Below, piece by piece: positions 32,135-43,860 of a stretch of 64,000 bases of DNA. Made by a program: the position numbers and the translations under genes. Every line of letters begins with the position of its first letter. The stretch's first letter is position 1. The DNA comes from Angiostrongylus vasorum (Eukaryota > Nematoda > Chromadorea > Rhabditida > Metastrongylidae): assembly GCA_018806985.1 (NCBI GenBank), contig JADANN010000466.1:1054001-1118000 (forward strand). The letters are read 5' to 3'. The notes beneath the pieces are model-generated. The model was not told the origin of the DNA, searched no databases, and was given only the letters and a program-made list of their open reading frames with translations.

Positions 32135-32546
32135 ATAGTTGCTGCAATACAAAAGGTTCAACTTTTTCACGACAGCAGCCATTTCGGCGTGGCTGGCCCA
32201 TCGGACGGCGTGTTATTGGAGCGCGTGGGCATCAAAATCAAAATCTACGGTGCAAAGACTACAGCCGCGTACACATTGGAATCAATGCGCATGACCGCCA
32301 ATAGGTTAACATAAGAGATGAGTGGAATCTACAGAAAAATAAGCTCCCTCTCTACACACGCTCTCTCTTTCTTTCCTTTTTCTATTGGTGTTGAACGGAA
32401 TGCTCAGTGACGAACAACATTGGAAACTTCAGTTGATATTTGCCTTAACCATAGCGGAAAATGATACATCTAATGCGATTGAAAATTGGTATCTTGATTT
32501 TTTTAGGTGTTTGGTCTTACTAGATAGGAGACAACTTGACTTTCTA

Positions 32547-32583
32547 GGCTCTGAAGAAGGCTGAATCCGGTGAAACGTCAGCT
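32547..32583 (+). ncRNA. Hammerhead-like relic (copy 6)
   Basis: ggct, CTGAAGA, a weakened stem II (ggctgaatccgg), tGAAAC GTC, agct. Lies between the ends of two converging genes with no PLE coding sequence nearby. Confidence 0.5.
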
Positions 32584-32688
32584 GTTGTAAATACATAGCA
32601 TGTGAGAACAAATTTTGTGTTTGTGTGCTAATCAAGAAAATGGCGGCTCATCGCAAAAAAAAGTGATTAGAAATTTGCTTTGTTTCTA

Positions 32689-32860
32689 TTAGTTTACACA
32701 ACCAAACTTTAAATGCACCAGTATTTCTTGCAATTCATTTTCTCGCATTCGTCGTACACGAAACTCGTTTAGATCTTTACGTTTTCGCTCAATGCAGAAG
32801 GATTTTTTGTGTTCTTTACGAATTTCGTCAAGTGACGGCTTATCGACCTTATTTGGAATT
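32689..32860 (-). CDS. Terminal exon of an unidentified basic protein
   Basis: Acceptor cttatcccag at 32861-32870 on the minus strand; one base completes a codon, then 57 codons to TAA (32691-32689). The product is rich in Lys, Arg and Glu: PSLDEIRKEHKKSFCIERKR... and ends VHLKFGCVN, likely helical. No family recognised. It converges with the plus-strand gene ending at 32134. Upstream exons are probably beyond the RTE insertion at 33.1-35.1 kb. Confidence 0.55.
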
Positions 32861-33071
32861 CTGGGATAAGCGAGATAGGGTCAGGTCTCATCAATGCCAT
32901 ACGTAATGTTTTCTGGACTGGGACGGGCCGAGCTGATCCTGGACGAGTCTGCTAGGGACTTTGCCTACCCCGGAAAGGTGGCAGGATTGTATCAGCTCGG
33001 GTGGGGTCAAACTAGGGCCTTTCGTGTGCTGAAAGCAATCACTACTGCAACAGCAACCGCGTCAAACTGCA

Positions 33072-33124
33072 GAATTACCAAAGCTAATTCCTTTCGCGGC
33101 CTGATATCCTTCCTCATAAAACAT
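33072..33124. repeat. 53-bp duplication flanking an RTE copy (left)
   Basis: Matches 35117-35169 with four mismatches in 53 (for example gcggcctgat versus gcggcgtgat). It abuts the 3' end of the RTE copy, so it reads as an unusually long target duplication. Confidence 0.65.
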
Positions 33125-35116
33125 CACCTGTATCACCTGTAGTCCCGTTGGTTGTGGAGAGACTCGAGCGGACGCCAGCAAATTTTCCATTTTTTCCCTT
33201 GTCACGTGCACGAGTAGTCCAGTGGGTTCTGCTCGCTCTAGGTACTCGCTGAGTATCATGTCTTTCTTCTAGGCTCTTCGCAAAGAACTCTGACCATCGA
33301 GTCGGTGCTCTTCCAGCAGTGCGTTTGACATGCCGAGGAATCCAGTCAGCAACGGCTCTTGTCTATCGGTTGTCATTCATATGCATTACGTGTCTGGCCC
33401 ACCTTATCTTCGACTGTTTGGCGTACAGAACGGCACCTCGATTTTTCATTGTTGACGCAGGTTGGAGCTTCGGATTCCTTCCCTTACTTGCGTGACACAG
33501 GATACTCCTAGCATTCGTCCTTTCGACTGTACGTTCAATAACGCTGAGTGATTTTTTATCCTGTTTACGCAGCGACCAGGTTTCTGACGCATACGTTAAC
33601 GCAGAAAGTATCGTTGAGTCGAAAAGACGAGCACGGAGTCGTGTGTTCTTTGTTTTCCCTAAATACTCGACGCTCTTGAAAGCTTCCCAATCCGCTCGTT
33701 TCCTTCTGCCCAGTTCTGGAGTCATCATACATGATCTCCCCCACCTAGATAGATATAAATGGAGCATTCGGCAATATTTGTTCCGTTGAGCATGAATGGG
33801 GCATGCGAAACCAATCCGTTCTTCATGAACATCGTTTTTGTGAGGTTTAGTCGAAGACCAATCTTTCCACAGGTTCTGTCAAAGTCGGCAAGCATACGTT
33901 CCGCTTGGCTAATGTTTGGTGTTATAAGAACGATGTCATCAGCAAAGCGAAGATGGTGTAATTGCCGACCATCGATTTTCACTCCCATATTTTCCCATTC
34001 CAATGTTCGCATGACGTTCTGGAGGGTGGCGGTAAATAATTTTGGCGAGATGGTATCGCCTTGCCTAACCCCATCTTTTTGACGTCAATGATAATATCGT
34101 TGTAGAATGGTGATATCTTGGTTGTGAAATTTCTGTGTAAAGCTCACGAAAGAATCTTTATGTACTGAGTAGGGACTCCCATGACTATCAAGGGCTTTCC
34201 ATGACTGCTTCCATCTCAGTTGAATCAGAAGCCTTCTGTAAATCGATGAAAATGAGACAGAGCGGTCTTTTGTACTCTGGCGATACTTCAATGAGCCTTG
34301 TTACCATGTGGATGTGGTCCATCGTACCAAATCCTTTTCGAAACCCTGCTTGCTTGCCTAGCTGCCCTCGTCCAGTGTTCTGTCAATCCTAATTAGGGAT
34401 GACTCGAGTGAAAAGTTCGTAGACGATAGACAGCAGGCAGATTGGGCGATAGTTGCTGATATCGTGTCTGTCACTGTTCTTTAACATGAGCACGGTTTTG
34501 TTGGTATTCCACTGAGTAGGGACCTTGCATTCAGGCAGGTAACTTCGGTGGGCTTTACGAATGCTTTCCTTAGCCTCTGCAGCCTCAACCATTACTGGTG
34601 CTCGTCTCTCTATAAGATCTTCTTTTATAGCCTGTCTGCATTGTTTTCTGAGTTCAGACGTTAGAACGCAGTTGCCCTGCAGCTCGTCCGATTCCACGCT
34701 GTCGTATCAGCTCGAGTGTTACTGGAGACAGACGTCTTTTGGTGATCTTCGAACCCTCAGCTTTCATTGCGCTAACGTGAAGATGTTGAATTAGCCGATC
34801 GTATTCCTCGTCGATGTTATCGACAACGGCATCTTCCCAACAGCCGACTAATGAATTGAATAAGCCCCAGTTTACGTTGGTTCTGGGACTTGGTTTTTTG
34901 AATTTAGCGGCTTTTTCTTGTTTCCGCGAGAAATAGAATCTTGCACGAAGGAGACGGTGGTCCGATCCCGTGTAGAATTTTTGGGTCAACAGCGACTTCG
35001 GTTAGGCAAAACTTCCGGTTTACTGTGATGTGGTCTATTTCGATATGGCACTCTCCATTGGGAGACTCCCACGTCCAGCGTTGAGGGTGGGGCTTCTGGA
35101 ATTGCGAGTTACCGCG
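33125..35116 (-). mobile_element. RTE-type LINE, 5'-truncated copy
   Basis: Minus strand: starts near 35116 inside the endonuclease (HPQRW region), has a decayed RT, and ends with the tail caggtgatacaggtg at 33125. RT pieces: 34389-34697, LTRVIPN-type palm region; 33725-34012, with the catalytic FADD in LRFADDIVLI; 33363-33767, C-terminal block with WARHVMHMNDNR. Several frameshifts and stops separate them. Bounded by a 53-bp direct repeat. Confidence 0.85.
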
Positions 35117-35169
35117 GAATTACCGAAGCTAATTTCTTTCGCGGCGTGATATGCTTCCTCATAAAACAT
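35117..35169. repeat. 53-bp duplication flanking an RTE copy (right)
   Basis: Partner of 33072-33124. Confidence 0.65.
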
Positions 35170-35495
35170 ATTAGGCAAAAAGTAATGAATTTTTTATCAA
35201 AATTGCCTACAACATTGTGTAGTGGGGTGGCTTAGCCAATATTAGAAAGAAAAAATCAGCTTTACATCGTACTTCAATACAACTGACCAAAAATTTTAAG
35301 TTGCCTCCTTGAGCTGAAAATAGAGTGGACGGATTCTTTTCTCCTAAACACCTTAAATACATCTTCATCTGAAAAAACGGACACTTGAGGTATGAATACT
35401 ATATCAGGCGAGGTCGGTTTTAGTTAAAGCAGTCTACACAAAATACAACAATTGTTTTCTCTTCAAAAACAGGAACAAAACCACATGTTTCATTC

Positions 35496-35837
35496 TCAAT
35501 CACTTAAAATTCTATTTGTCATACCGTTGGTAAGAATGGCTTGATTTGCCCTTGTCATGTAAACGTATTTGCGAGTGGGATATGTCCATTCAAATGGCGC
35601 AAAACAACGTTTCAATATTATTATGAAACATCTCATCACTGACTGCAGTTGACGAGATCCACATGTAGCAAAGCGGATGCTGTCGTTTACAGTTAGATAT
35701 ACTCGTAGATGACTTGTCATCCTACCCTTAGTGAATGGTATGGGGACTGAGTTCCATGAAGCCACAGCCTTGAAACACTTCCTAGTCAGTTGTAGAGTTC
35801 TAGCGGCATGAATGCATGGAGTACTATCCGCATACAT
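35496..35837 (-). other. Orphan open frame
   Basis: 113 codons open on the minus strand, with a fair internal acceptor (gtcaactgcag) and donor (aacg/gtatga). No motif recognised. It could hold an exon of the gene whose end is at 32689-32860. Confidence 0.2.
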
Positions 35838-36544
35838 TTAAGCAGATTAAGGCAAAAATTCATCTGTACAAGCGAAATGCACAAATCAGTTAGGATCAGT
35901 AGATATGGGGGACCATCTGATAACTTTGCGTTTCAGCAAATAAATATGCAGTGGCATTCTTTTCTGGAAACAACGTAAGCAGCCTCGAGGCTAACCAGTG
36001 CGGAGCACCTCAAATGAGTAGAATCAGTGGAATAATAAAATGCACAGTGCAGAATACAAAGCGGATTACCTTTATCGATCTTTACCCCAGCGAATTCTTT
36101 CCATTCCATTTCTGAAAGTCAACCGTGTGTTAACTTTTTTCGGGAATTAATGTCGGATTTGTGATTTCATTTTGTTTTGTTCGAATTCTGTAGTATTACA
36201 CATCGTTGCAAAGCTCACCACGTACATCTTCGCTGGATATAATTTAAATGTATAATAAATTGAATTTTTTGATATGTCCCAAGGCTTAGAATTTCGGGAT
36301 GTCAAAAACAGCAGTTCCGTCAAATCTACTTCTGTGACATTAGACTGGGACGTACATAGCACAAATGCCTCGAAACACTAATGAAGTATATAGCCGAGGA
36401 AGTTCTAACGAACGCCGAGTGCAATGTTAGTTTTAAACATTTCATGGTGACGAATTCGATCTTGAAGATGAGGAAGGTCGCGGCTGTTTAATTTTTCCTA
36501 TTGACTATAACGAATCGAAGGTTTTGGTGGAAGCAAATATATAT
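35838..36544. other. No recognisable gene
   Basis: AT-rich, no repeat match inside the window and no supported exon. Confidence 0.35.
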
Positions 36545-37055
36545 ACAACTTCAATAATGCTGAGATATTTGCAAAACTCCGGAATGCAGGGGGCATATGT
36601 TGGGGAACGAACGCGCTATTGCCCTTTCCGGGGAGTAACGCGTTCACCACCACACCATGCGGGTCCTTCGTTTCGCCTGTCTCTCAGCTAGTTCTATCGA
36701 TCTTTTTGCCATCAGCAATCACCCGTCAACGGGATTGATCTGGGAAGCCCAAGTCGGCAGTGAACCCAGTTAAGCTGAGGCTATAGTTATAATCACAGTC
36801 TTAACCTTTTTTACTTACTGCGTATTCTTTTCAATGGCAGTGATCGATTGAACTAGCTGAGAGACAGGCGAAACGAAGGACCCGCATGGTGTGGTGGTGA
36901 ACGCGTTACTCCCCGGAAAGGATAATAGCGCGTTCGCTCCCCCACCGCAGGCACCTGCATTCCGGAGTTTTGCAATTATCTCAGCATCATTGAAGTTATA
37001 TTTCACAGTATACCCTGCCATTAAAAAGAGTAGGCATTGAAATAATAAGTTGAAA
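36545..37055. mobile_element. SINE3 inverted dimer, most complete
   Basis: Antisense arm 36545 to about 36715, spacer with gggattgatctggga and ttaacctttttt to about 36845, then a sense arm to 37055 ending ccattaaaaagagtaggc. The arms pair over about 170 bp around a spacer of about 130 nt. The spacer/sense junction (ggcagtgatcgattgaac) also occurs at 8500. Confidence 0.72.
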
Positions 37056-37084
37056 CCATACACAACTGTTCGAGAACCAGTAGA

Positions 37085-37740
37085 GGAACTCAGAGTGAAT
37101 ATTTCAACTACTTCAAAGAATCTAAGACAACAGAATGTCAAAGAAGCTTTACAAACGGATGACATACGAATCGAACTAAAGTCGAAGAAATCATTGTTTT
37201 GGAGTACTTTCGGCATTTCTTCTAAGCAAATGGAACGGCCCGTTTTCGAGACGTGACACAAGAAGTGGATTTTCTGCGACAATCAGCGACGGTCGGCTCA
37301 GTGGTTGACGCCCATGAAGCTCAGCAGCACTCCCCCGAGAAGAAATTGCACCACTGAAGGTCATACTGAGCTCTCGATAGGGTGCTGCGGGTTTAAATTA
37401 TCACAGCTATCTGAGTCTGTGCGAAACGACTATGTCGGAGAAGCTCCACGAGCAAATTGACGAAATGCACAAGAAACCAACGGAAGCGATCCACAATGTT
37501 CAACAGAAAGGCATGGATTCTTCTCCACAATGATGCTGCCCCATATGCCACAGTACCATCATTACAAGGTCTAAACGAGCTACTCGTCATACACGATACT
37601 CATTGGAGCACTCGCCTAGCAACTACCACTTTTCCAAGCACCTAGATAAATTACTGTACCAAAAGTACTCCGCAAGCCAAAGCGACTCCTGTACTACCTT
37701 TACGACTTCATCTCCTCAAGAAGTTCAGAATCTCAATAGA
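37085..37740 (+). pseudogene. Mariner-type (DD34D) transposase relic
   Basis: Cut-and-paste transposase remnant. Recognisable order: KKWIFCDNQRR and SAQWLTP (from the 'W..yDN..r..qW' block) at 37258-37310; AWILLHNDAAPYATV (from the 'lhDNarpH' catalytic block) at about 37517-37560; then HDTHWST and the ATTTFPST remnant of 'HppYSPDLAPsDyhlF'. Many frameshifts; terminal inverted repeats were not identified. Confidence 0.68.
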
Positions 37741-38034
37741 TTGCAAGGACTTTTTTCTATAAAAAAAAGCCCATCGTGAGATGAGATGGTGAGGTGAGGT
37801 AATTGAAAAAGAAACACTGAAATCGGCCATTTATGTCCAAACAACATAATACATTGATCGAAAACAGCTAAGGTAGGAGACCAACAAAATGAACACACTT
37901 AGCTGATGCACACTGGATGAGGAGTCTGTTTTGATGTCCTAAAAAGTACAGGTATTATAATGTATTATAATATGTATTATGTAAGTGTAGCATATAGCGA
38001 TTTATGCAGATAAGTAACATGATATAGTAGTACG

Positions 38035-38350
38035 GTGCTGCTTCGATCTCGCTCCGGGCTGACCAAGCCTCTCATCACCCCTTCGGGGGTCGGGAAATTA
38101 GTATCGGACAGTCTGTGAGAAAACCTCTCTCCGCAATCCAACTGGAAACGCTTCAGCCCGGCAATCTCCCGATTCCAGGAAGAATCGACTCGACCAGCAT
38201 TCTACAGCATAATAGATGAAATGAAAATTGTCAAGCAGAAGCACATGCTACACGTCAAAAGCTGGAAGATCTTCGTGGATAATGGAGGGGAGGAAAAAAA
38301 ATCGGATGTGAAAATTGCTAGGATCAGCACAGTAGACGTCAAAAAGGGTC
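38035..38350 (+). mobile_element. SINE2, sense partner of an inverted pair
   Basis: Box B region gcttcgatctcgctcc, then caagcctctcatcacccc, then cgactcgaccagcattctac and aattgctaggatcagcac. Its 3' end faces the 3' end of the next copy, 90 bp away. Confidence 0.68.
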
Positions 38351-38439
38351 GTATAAAATAAAATACAAGAGTGTAGTGTACGTAGTGTAGCGCAGATTAT
38401 TTTTTTTTGTTATTTTATATAACCCGTCTTCACGTCTAG

Positions 38440-38790
38440 TACGCCGAACACAGCTTTCCTCACATTCGATTCGTTTCCCTCGTATTCATCATCCACTAAG
38501 GTCTTGCAAGTTTTTAAGTGTGACTTCGGCTGCTGCTTGAGGACTTCATTTCATCTTGAATGTTGTAGAATGCTGATCGAGTTGATTCTCCATGGAGCCG
38601 TGAGATAGCTGGGCAGGAGCGTTCCCAATTAGATTGCAGAGAATGATTTTTTTCGGACAATTCCGGTACCAGTTACCCGACCTCGGAGATATGAGAGGGT
38701 TGAATGGTCCGCTTCAGAATCGAAGTAGCACCTTGCTCGTGATGACCGACATCACTACCACTGTGCTATTCGCTCTCCGTAGCGTATATG
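38440..38790 (-). mobile_element. SINE2, antisense partner with intact boxes
   Basis: Minus strand head: gaatagcacagtggtagtg (box A, very tRNA-like) and ctacttcgattctg (box B). Body collinear with the 25995-26365 copy. Confidence 0.75.
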
Positions 38791-39497
38791 CATTGCTTTA
38801 AGCAAAGAATTAAACATGAAGATAAATTTAGGTAGTAGCAATAGCGGTGGTGATTAGAAAGGCATATATAACCACTCCACGGATCTCCCTCATACGAGAG
38901 ATCTCGACCCGGTCGTCGCGACGCTACGTAGCGCGTCCCCAGGTGGCGGATAGGGGGTTAATCGCGGACCAAAAGCTACCTTTGCTTCCCTGAGACGCAG
39001 GTGGATCCAGGGGACGGACTCCCTGTTTCTGCTGTGCCAATTTCGCACATACTTTCTGCATTTACGGAGCGTATTCATGCATGCGTGTGTGGGTGCGTTC
39101 TGGCTTATGCCGATTGTATTCTACGAGTCAATTCGACCAAAAGCTTGCAATCAAGTGACACAGAAGTATATGGGAGGCGGTTAGGAGTCGCCTCCAACAA
39201 ATAAGCTCCATGTCCACTCTGGGAGAGACTGGAAACCTATCCATGAGTATACCAAGCCCCACGATCAGAGTCCAGCAAGCTATACGTGGGTATCAAATTG
39301 TTTAACACATGTAAGAAACGGGGCTCATTCGCTTGACCCTCAAAAGAGCTTCGGATTCGGCAGCGTTGGGAAGGACTAGCACAGAGAGGCTGCTAAAACC
39401 TCAGGGCCATTCTAAGCTGCCTAAATCGCAAAGAACTAGGGGTGAAGATCTAAACCTACAATACACGCACACTCGCATCTGATTCTTCGATACAAGA

Positions 39498-40178
39498 TTG
39501 ATCACGCAAGCAAGAAGGATAAGGCACGACGTGGTCGGCCTGGCCGAGACGAGACGACGCCACCCATTCAACGCCGTCTATGACACTGGAGAAGAACTGT
39601 TCCTCGGAACGTGCGACAGTAGTGGAGTTGGCGGCGTCGGCGTTCTCGTCAACACGAGTTTGTCCACTGGATCAATTCTAGCTTTGACATTCCTCGTCGT
39701 TTACGCGCCGACATCAAACTATGACGAAGAAGAAGTCGAAGCGTTCTATATGGACTTGGAGAAGTTCTACAGAGAAGACCACACATTCTTCAAGGTCATC
39801 ACTGGAGATTTCAACACCAAGACTGGATCAAAGAGAACGTCTGAAAAACGTCACTTCGGGACCCATGGATCAGAATGGAACGAACAGGGTGAACGGCTAC
39901 ATGAGTTTATCATGGCGAACAAGACAATCCATGGTAATTCGCAATTCCAGAAGCCCCACCCTCAACGCTGGTCGTGGAAGTCTCCCAATGGAGAGTACCG
40001 TAACGAAATAGACCACATCATAATACATACAAGGTTGTGCCTAACCGATGTCGCTGTTGTCCCAAAATTCTACACCGGATCAGACCACCGTCTCCTTTGT
40101 GCAAGATTCTATTTCACGCGGAAACAAGAAAAAGCCGCCAAACTCAAAAGCCGAAGTCCTAGAACCACCACGAGCTAA
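39498..40178 (+). CDS. RTE APE endonuclease, best-preserved frame
   Basis: 226 codons. In order: [36 protein letters not shown] with the catalytic Asp-Asn; [12 protein letters not shown]; and a complete SDHRLL. It stops at TAA 40176-40178 where the other copies also end their endonuclease frame, so this stop may be old. The activity cuts one strand at the target for target-primed reverse transcription. The frame starts inside what should be a longer ORF. Confidence 0.82.
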   Translation: MITQARRIRHDVVGLAETRRRHPFNAVYDTGEELFLGTCDSSGVGGVGVLVNTSLSTGSILALTFLVVYAPTSNYDEEEVEAFYMDLEKFYREDHTFFKVITGDFNTKTGSKRTSEKRHFGTHGSEWNEQGERLHEFIMANKTIHGNSQFQKPHPQRWSWKSPNGEYRNEIDHIIIHTRLCLTDVAVVPKFYTGSDHRLLCARFYFTRKQEKAAKLKSRSPRTTTS

Positions 40179-40899
40179 GACTTATTCAATGCATTAGCCG
40201 GCTATTCGAAAGATGTCGTTGTCGATAACATCGACGAAAAATACGATCGGCTCGTTCCACATCTTCACGTTGGCGCTATGAAAGCTGAGAATTCGAAAGT
40301 CACCAAGAGACGTCTGTCTCCAGAAACACTCGAGCTGATGCGCTAGCGTGGAATAGCACGAGTTGCAGGCAACCGCGAACTAACGTCCGCACTTGCAAAA
40401 CAATGGAGACAGGCGATAAAAGAACATAAAGAGAGAAGAGTAGCAGTAATGGCCGAAGCTGCTGCAGGCTGGGAAAAGCATTCGCAAAGCTCATCGAAGC
40501 TTCGCCAATCACAAGACCAAGATGATTGCACTCCGACGCCCAGACGGAACAGTAACAGCGTCCAGAAAGGCAATGGAGAAAGTCATTCACGAATACCACT
40601 CAGATCTCTTCGATAGCCACGTCCACCTTTCGTCACATGAAATAAAGGAGGATGGATATGTTGCGCCACCGGTTCTCCCTTCCGAAATCCGAAATGCCAT
40701 TTCGTCGGAGAAAAACCGAACAGCACTGGGTCTGGACAGGATAAGATCAAAACACCTGAAGAACCTTCCGCCAGTCTTCGTAAACCCACTGGCTCGGCTG
40801 TTCACATGCTACTTGTCTGAATGCAAATTCCCTACTCAGTGGAAGACCAGCATGACCGTGTTATTGTTCAGGAAGGGTGACCTACACGATATAGGCAAG

Positions 40900-40912
40900 T
40901 ATCGCTCAATCT
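40900..40912. repeat. Target-site duplication, left
   Basis: tatcgctcaatct, repeated at 41467-41479. Both match the uninterrupted RTE sequence. Confidence 0.85.
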
Positions 40913-41466
40913 TTAATGATGCTGAGATAATTGCAGAACTCCGGACAGCGGGTGTCTACGGTGGGGAACGAACGCGCTATTGTCCTTTCCGGGGAGTAGC
41001 GCGCTCACCATCACACCATGCGGGTCCTTCGTTTCGCCTCTCTCAGCTAGTTCTATTGATCTTTTGCCATCAGCAATCACCCGTTAGCGGGATTGTATAT
41101 GTAATATATACCCTGCCGTTAAAAAGAGTAGGCAGTAAAATAACAATTTAAAATTATGATTATAACTGCAGCCTCAGCTTAACTGGGTTCGTTTCCCCAT
41201 TTTGGCTCCCCAGATCAATCCCGCTGACGGGTGATTGCTGGTGGCAAAAGATCGATAGAACTATCTGAGAGACAGGCGAAACGAAGAACCCACATGGTGT
41301 GGTGGTGAGCGCGCTACTCCCCGGAAAGGACAATAATGCGTTCATTCCCCACCGTAGACACCTGCGGTCCGGAGTTTTTCAAATATCTCAGCATCATTAA
41401 AGTTATATTTCGCAATATATACCCTGCCGTTAAAAAAGAGTAGACAGTAAAATAATGAGTTAAAAT
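40913..41466. mobile_element. SINE3 inverted dimer inside an RTE
   Basis: 554 bp: an antisense arm (to about 41095), a stray sense tail (accctgccgttaaaaagagtaggc at about 41107), then a full sense copy with leader (tgattataactgcagcctcagc) to the tail at 41455. Exact 13-bp duplication of RTE sequence proves insertion as a unit. Confidence 0.85.
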
Positions 41467-41479
41467 TATCGCTCAATCT
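41467..41479. repeat. Target-site duplication, right
   Basis: Copy of 40900-40912. Confidence 0.85.
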
Positions 41480-43286
41480 GCATGCTGTCTGTCGCCTACA
41501 AACTTTTCACTGCAGTCATCCTAAACAGGATTGACAGAACACTGGACGAAGGAGAGCCATGTGAGCAAGCATGGTTTCGAAAACGATTTAGTACGATGGA
41601 CCACATCCATACGGTAACAAGGCTCATTAAAAGTATCGCGAGAGCACAAAAGACCGCTCTGTATTATTTTCATCGGTTTACAGAAGGCTTTTTGATTCAA
41701 CTGAGATGGAAGCAATCATGGAAGCCCTTGATAGTCAAGGAGTCCCTACTCAGTACGTAAAGATTCTTCGTGAGCTGTACAAAATTTTCACAACCAAGAT
41801 TTCACCATTCTACAACGATATTAACATCGACGTCAAAAGAGGAGTTAGGCAAGGCGATACCATCTCGCCAAAATTATTCACCGCCACCTCCGAAAGCGTC
41901 ATGCAGATATTGAAATGGGACAACATGGGAGCGAAAATCGATGGTCGGCAATCACACCATCTTAGCTTTGCTGGTGACATCGTTCTTATAATACCAAACA
42001 TTAGCCATGCGGAACGTATGCTTGCCGACTTTGACAGAACCTGTGGAAAGATTGGTCTTCGACTAAACCTCACAAAAAACGATGTTCATGAAGAACGGAT
42101 TGGTTTCATATGCCCCGTTCCCGCTCAACGAACGAATATCTCCGAATGCTCCAGTTATGTCTATCTAGGTCGGGAAATCAATATGATGAACGACTTAGCT
42201 CCAGAGCTAAGCAGAGGGAAACGAGCGGCTTTGGGAGCTTTCAAGAGCATCGAGGATGTAGTGAAGAGAGCAAAGAATACCCAATTCCGTACCCACCTTT
42301 TTCGACTCAACGGTTCTTCCCTGCCCTAACGTATGCGTCAAAAACCTGGTCGGTGCGTAAGCATGATGAAAGATCACTCAGCCTTATCCAACGCGCAGTC
42401 GAAAGGGCTATGCTAGGAGTATCCCGTTTCACACAAGTAAGGGGATGAGATCCGAAGCTCCGACCTGCGTCAACGATCAAAAATCAAAGGTACCGTTCTG
42501 TGCGCCAAACAGTCGAAGATAAGGTAGGGCGGACACGTAATGCGTATGAATGACAATTGATGGACAAGAGCCGTTAGTGATTGGATTCCCCGGGATGTCA
42601 AACGTACTGCAGGAAGAGCACCGACTCGATGGCCAGAGTTCTTCACGAAGAGCCTAGAAGAAAAAATATGATGCTCGACGAGTCCCTAGAGCGAAAGCAG
42701 AACCCACTGGGTTACTCTTGCATGCGACAGAGAAAAATGGAAGATTTACTAGCACCCGCTCGAGTCACTCGTCGATCAACGGGACTACAGGTGATACAGG
42801 TGATATATCCACTAGCGGAATATCCTATAACGATTTTAATAATCAAGGAAAGCGTTATAATAATGCATCACAGTAGGTGGCTAGTCATTCAAATTAAACT
42901 TCTCATAATGTGCTGAATTTTTCGGTAAACTGTAATCACTTTATCTTCTGTGACATCTTGTGCAATTTTTCCTTGCTCTTATATGGTGATGCTGATACGG
43001 TATTTCTGGCTGTTCAACTGCGCTAGTAGTTCATAACTAGTCACACAAAATGTCCGATATTTTCACATTCAATCCAATCTTTGCAATAAGAATAGACCTG
43101 TTTCATGGATTTCCATCCTGCTAAAGGAAACCTATTGGCAACGAATCAAATGTCTCTTCAACGGTCCCGGGGTAATTCAAGGAACTCTAACAAGGACTTT
43201 AAAGCTCTTGAATTACCAACGTGTTAGAGCGCGAATAATGCAAAATTGTTCAAGTAGATGGTAAGTGTATAAGATATCATACTTAC

Positions 43287-43367
43287 ATAAATACGGTCAA
43301 CAACATTGAGAACATGAACGGCAAGTGGTGAAGAATTGCATTCTTCGTCAATCTTTTCTTTTAGTCG
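43287..43367 (-). CDS. Isolated 27-codon host exon
   Basis: Acceptor tgtttttcag and donor TAT/gtaagt are both near-perfect and only one frame is open: RLKEKIDEECNSSPLAVHVL then NVVDRIY. Phase 0 at both ends. I could not place it in a family or link it to other exons with certainty. Confidence 0.5.
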
Positions 43368-43609
43368 CTGAAAAACAATTTGATTCCATTATGTTATTAG
43401 ATAGATGGTTCTCTTCAATCCCCATGCCTTTAGTTAGACATTGACACATATCTCCTGCACTCTATCGCGATTTGGCCGCTTGTGACGAAGTTTAATTTAG
43501 CATCGGATGCGGAAATGGCTAAAATCGTTTACTAATTCGCGGTTTGGCCTCTAGAATGTAACGGTCGATGCTGATTTTTCGATAACAGACAGCATGGACA
43601 GACATTGAG

Positions 43610-43860
43610 TTAAGGACTTGGAAACCTAGAATACTTACAGAAGCTTTTATCTATTGCTCTAGGGGGATTAATGCTTACTATATGTTGCCATTTACCTGCG
43701 CTTTTGTGAAGCGTTTGATACCATTCTTTTGTTCTCATGATCGTTTCGTCTGCCCATTGCCGTCTTCCACTTACATGGTTTTTTCTATATTTCATCATAC
43801 TTGCCTCTTAGGTACTGCTGATGTGTTTTTTCTGCACGTTGCAGTTATTTAAATCGACTA
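43610..43860 (-). pseudogene. LINE C-terminal fragment
   Basis: The frame has GRRQWADETIMRTKEWYQ then TLHKSAGKW. This fits the 'GRP..RWAD....W...A.dR..W' ending common to CR1/RTE/Jockey-type LINE proteins. It is not the RTE family found elsewhere here. Confidence 0.45.

Larger units (their letters stand above)
40522..42448 (+). pseudogene. RTE reverse transcriptase, broken and interrupted
   Basis: RT blocks: MIALRRPDGTVTASRKAMEK (40522 on); LFRKGDLHDIGKYRSI, cut by the SINE3 insertion; MLSVAYKLFTAVILNRID (41482 on); RGVRQGDTISPKLF and LSFAGDIVLI (41706-42329), where the second catalytic Asp of FADD is Gly; then the C-terminal block in other frames to 42448. Inactive on several counts. Confidence 0.85.
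38878..42810 (+). mobile_element. RTE-type LINE, full-length but interrupted
   Basis: About 3.36 kb without the insertion at 40913-41466, a normal RTE size. 5' leader 38878-39490 (direct twin of 12660-13270), endonuclease frame, RT, C-terminal block, and a 3' tail ctacaggtgatacaggtgata at 42787-42807. Carries frameshifts at several places and the FADD motif reads FAGD. Confidence 0.9.

Noticed and set aside
43610..43798. Frame with RRQWADETIMRTKEWYQ as a host exon
   Set aside because: The spacing of W and AD matches LINE C-termini, and the flanking splice sites give inconsistent phases. Treated as a LINE fragment.
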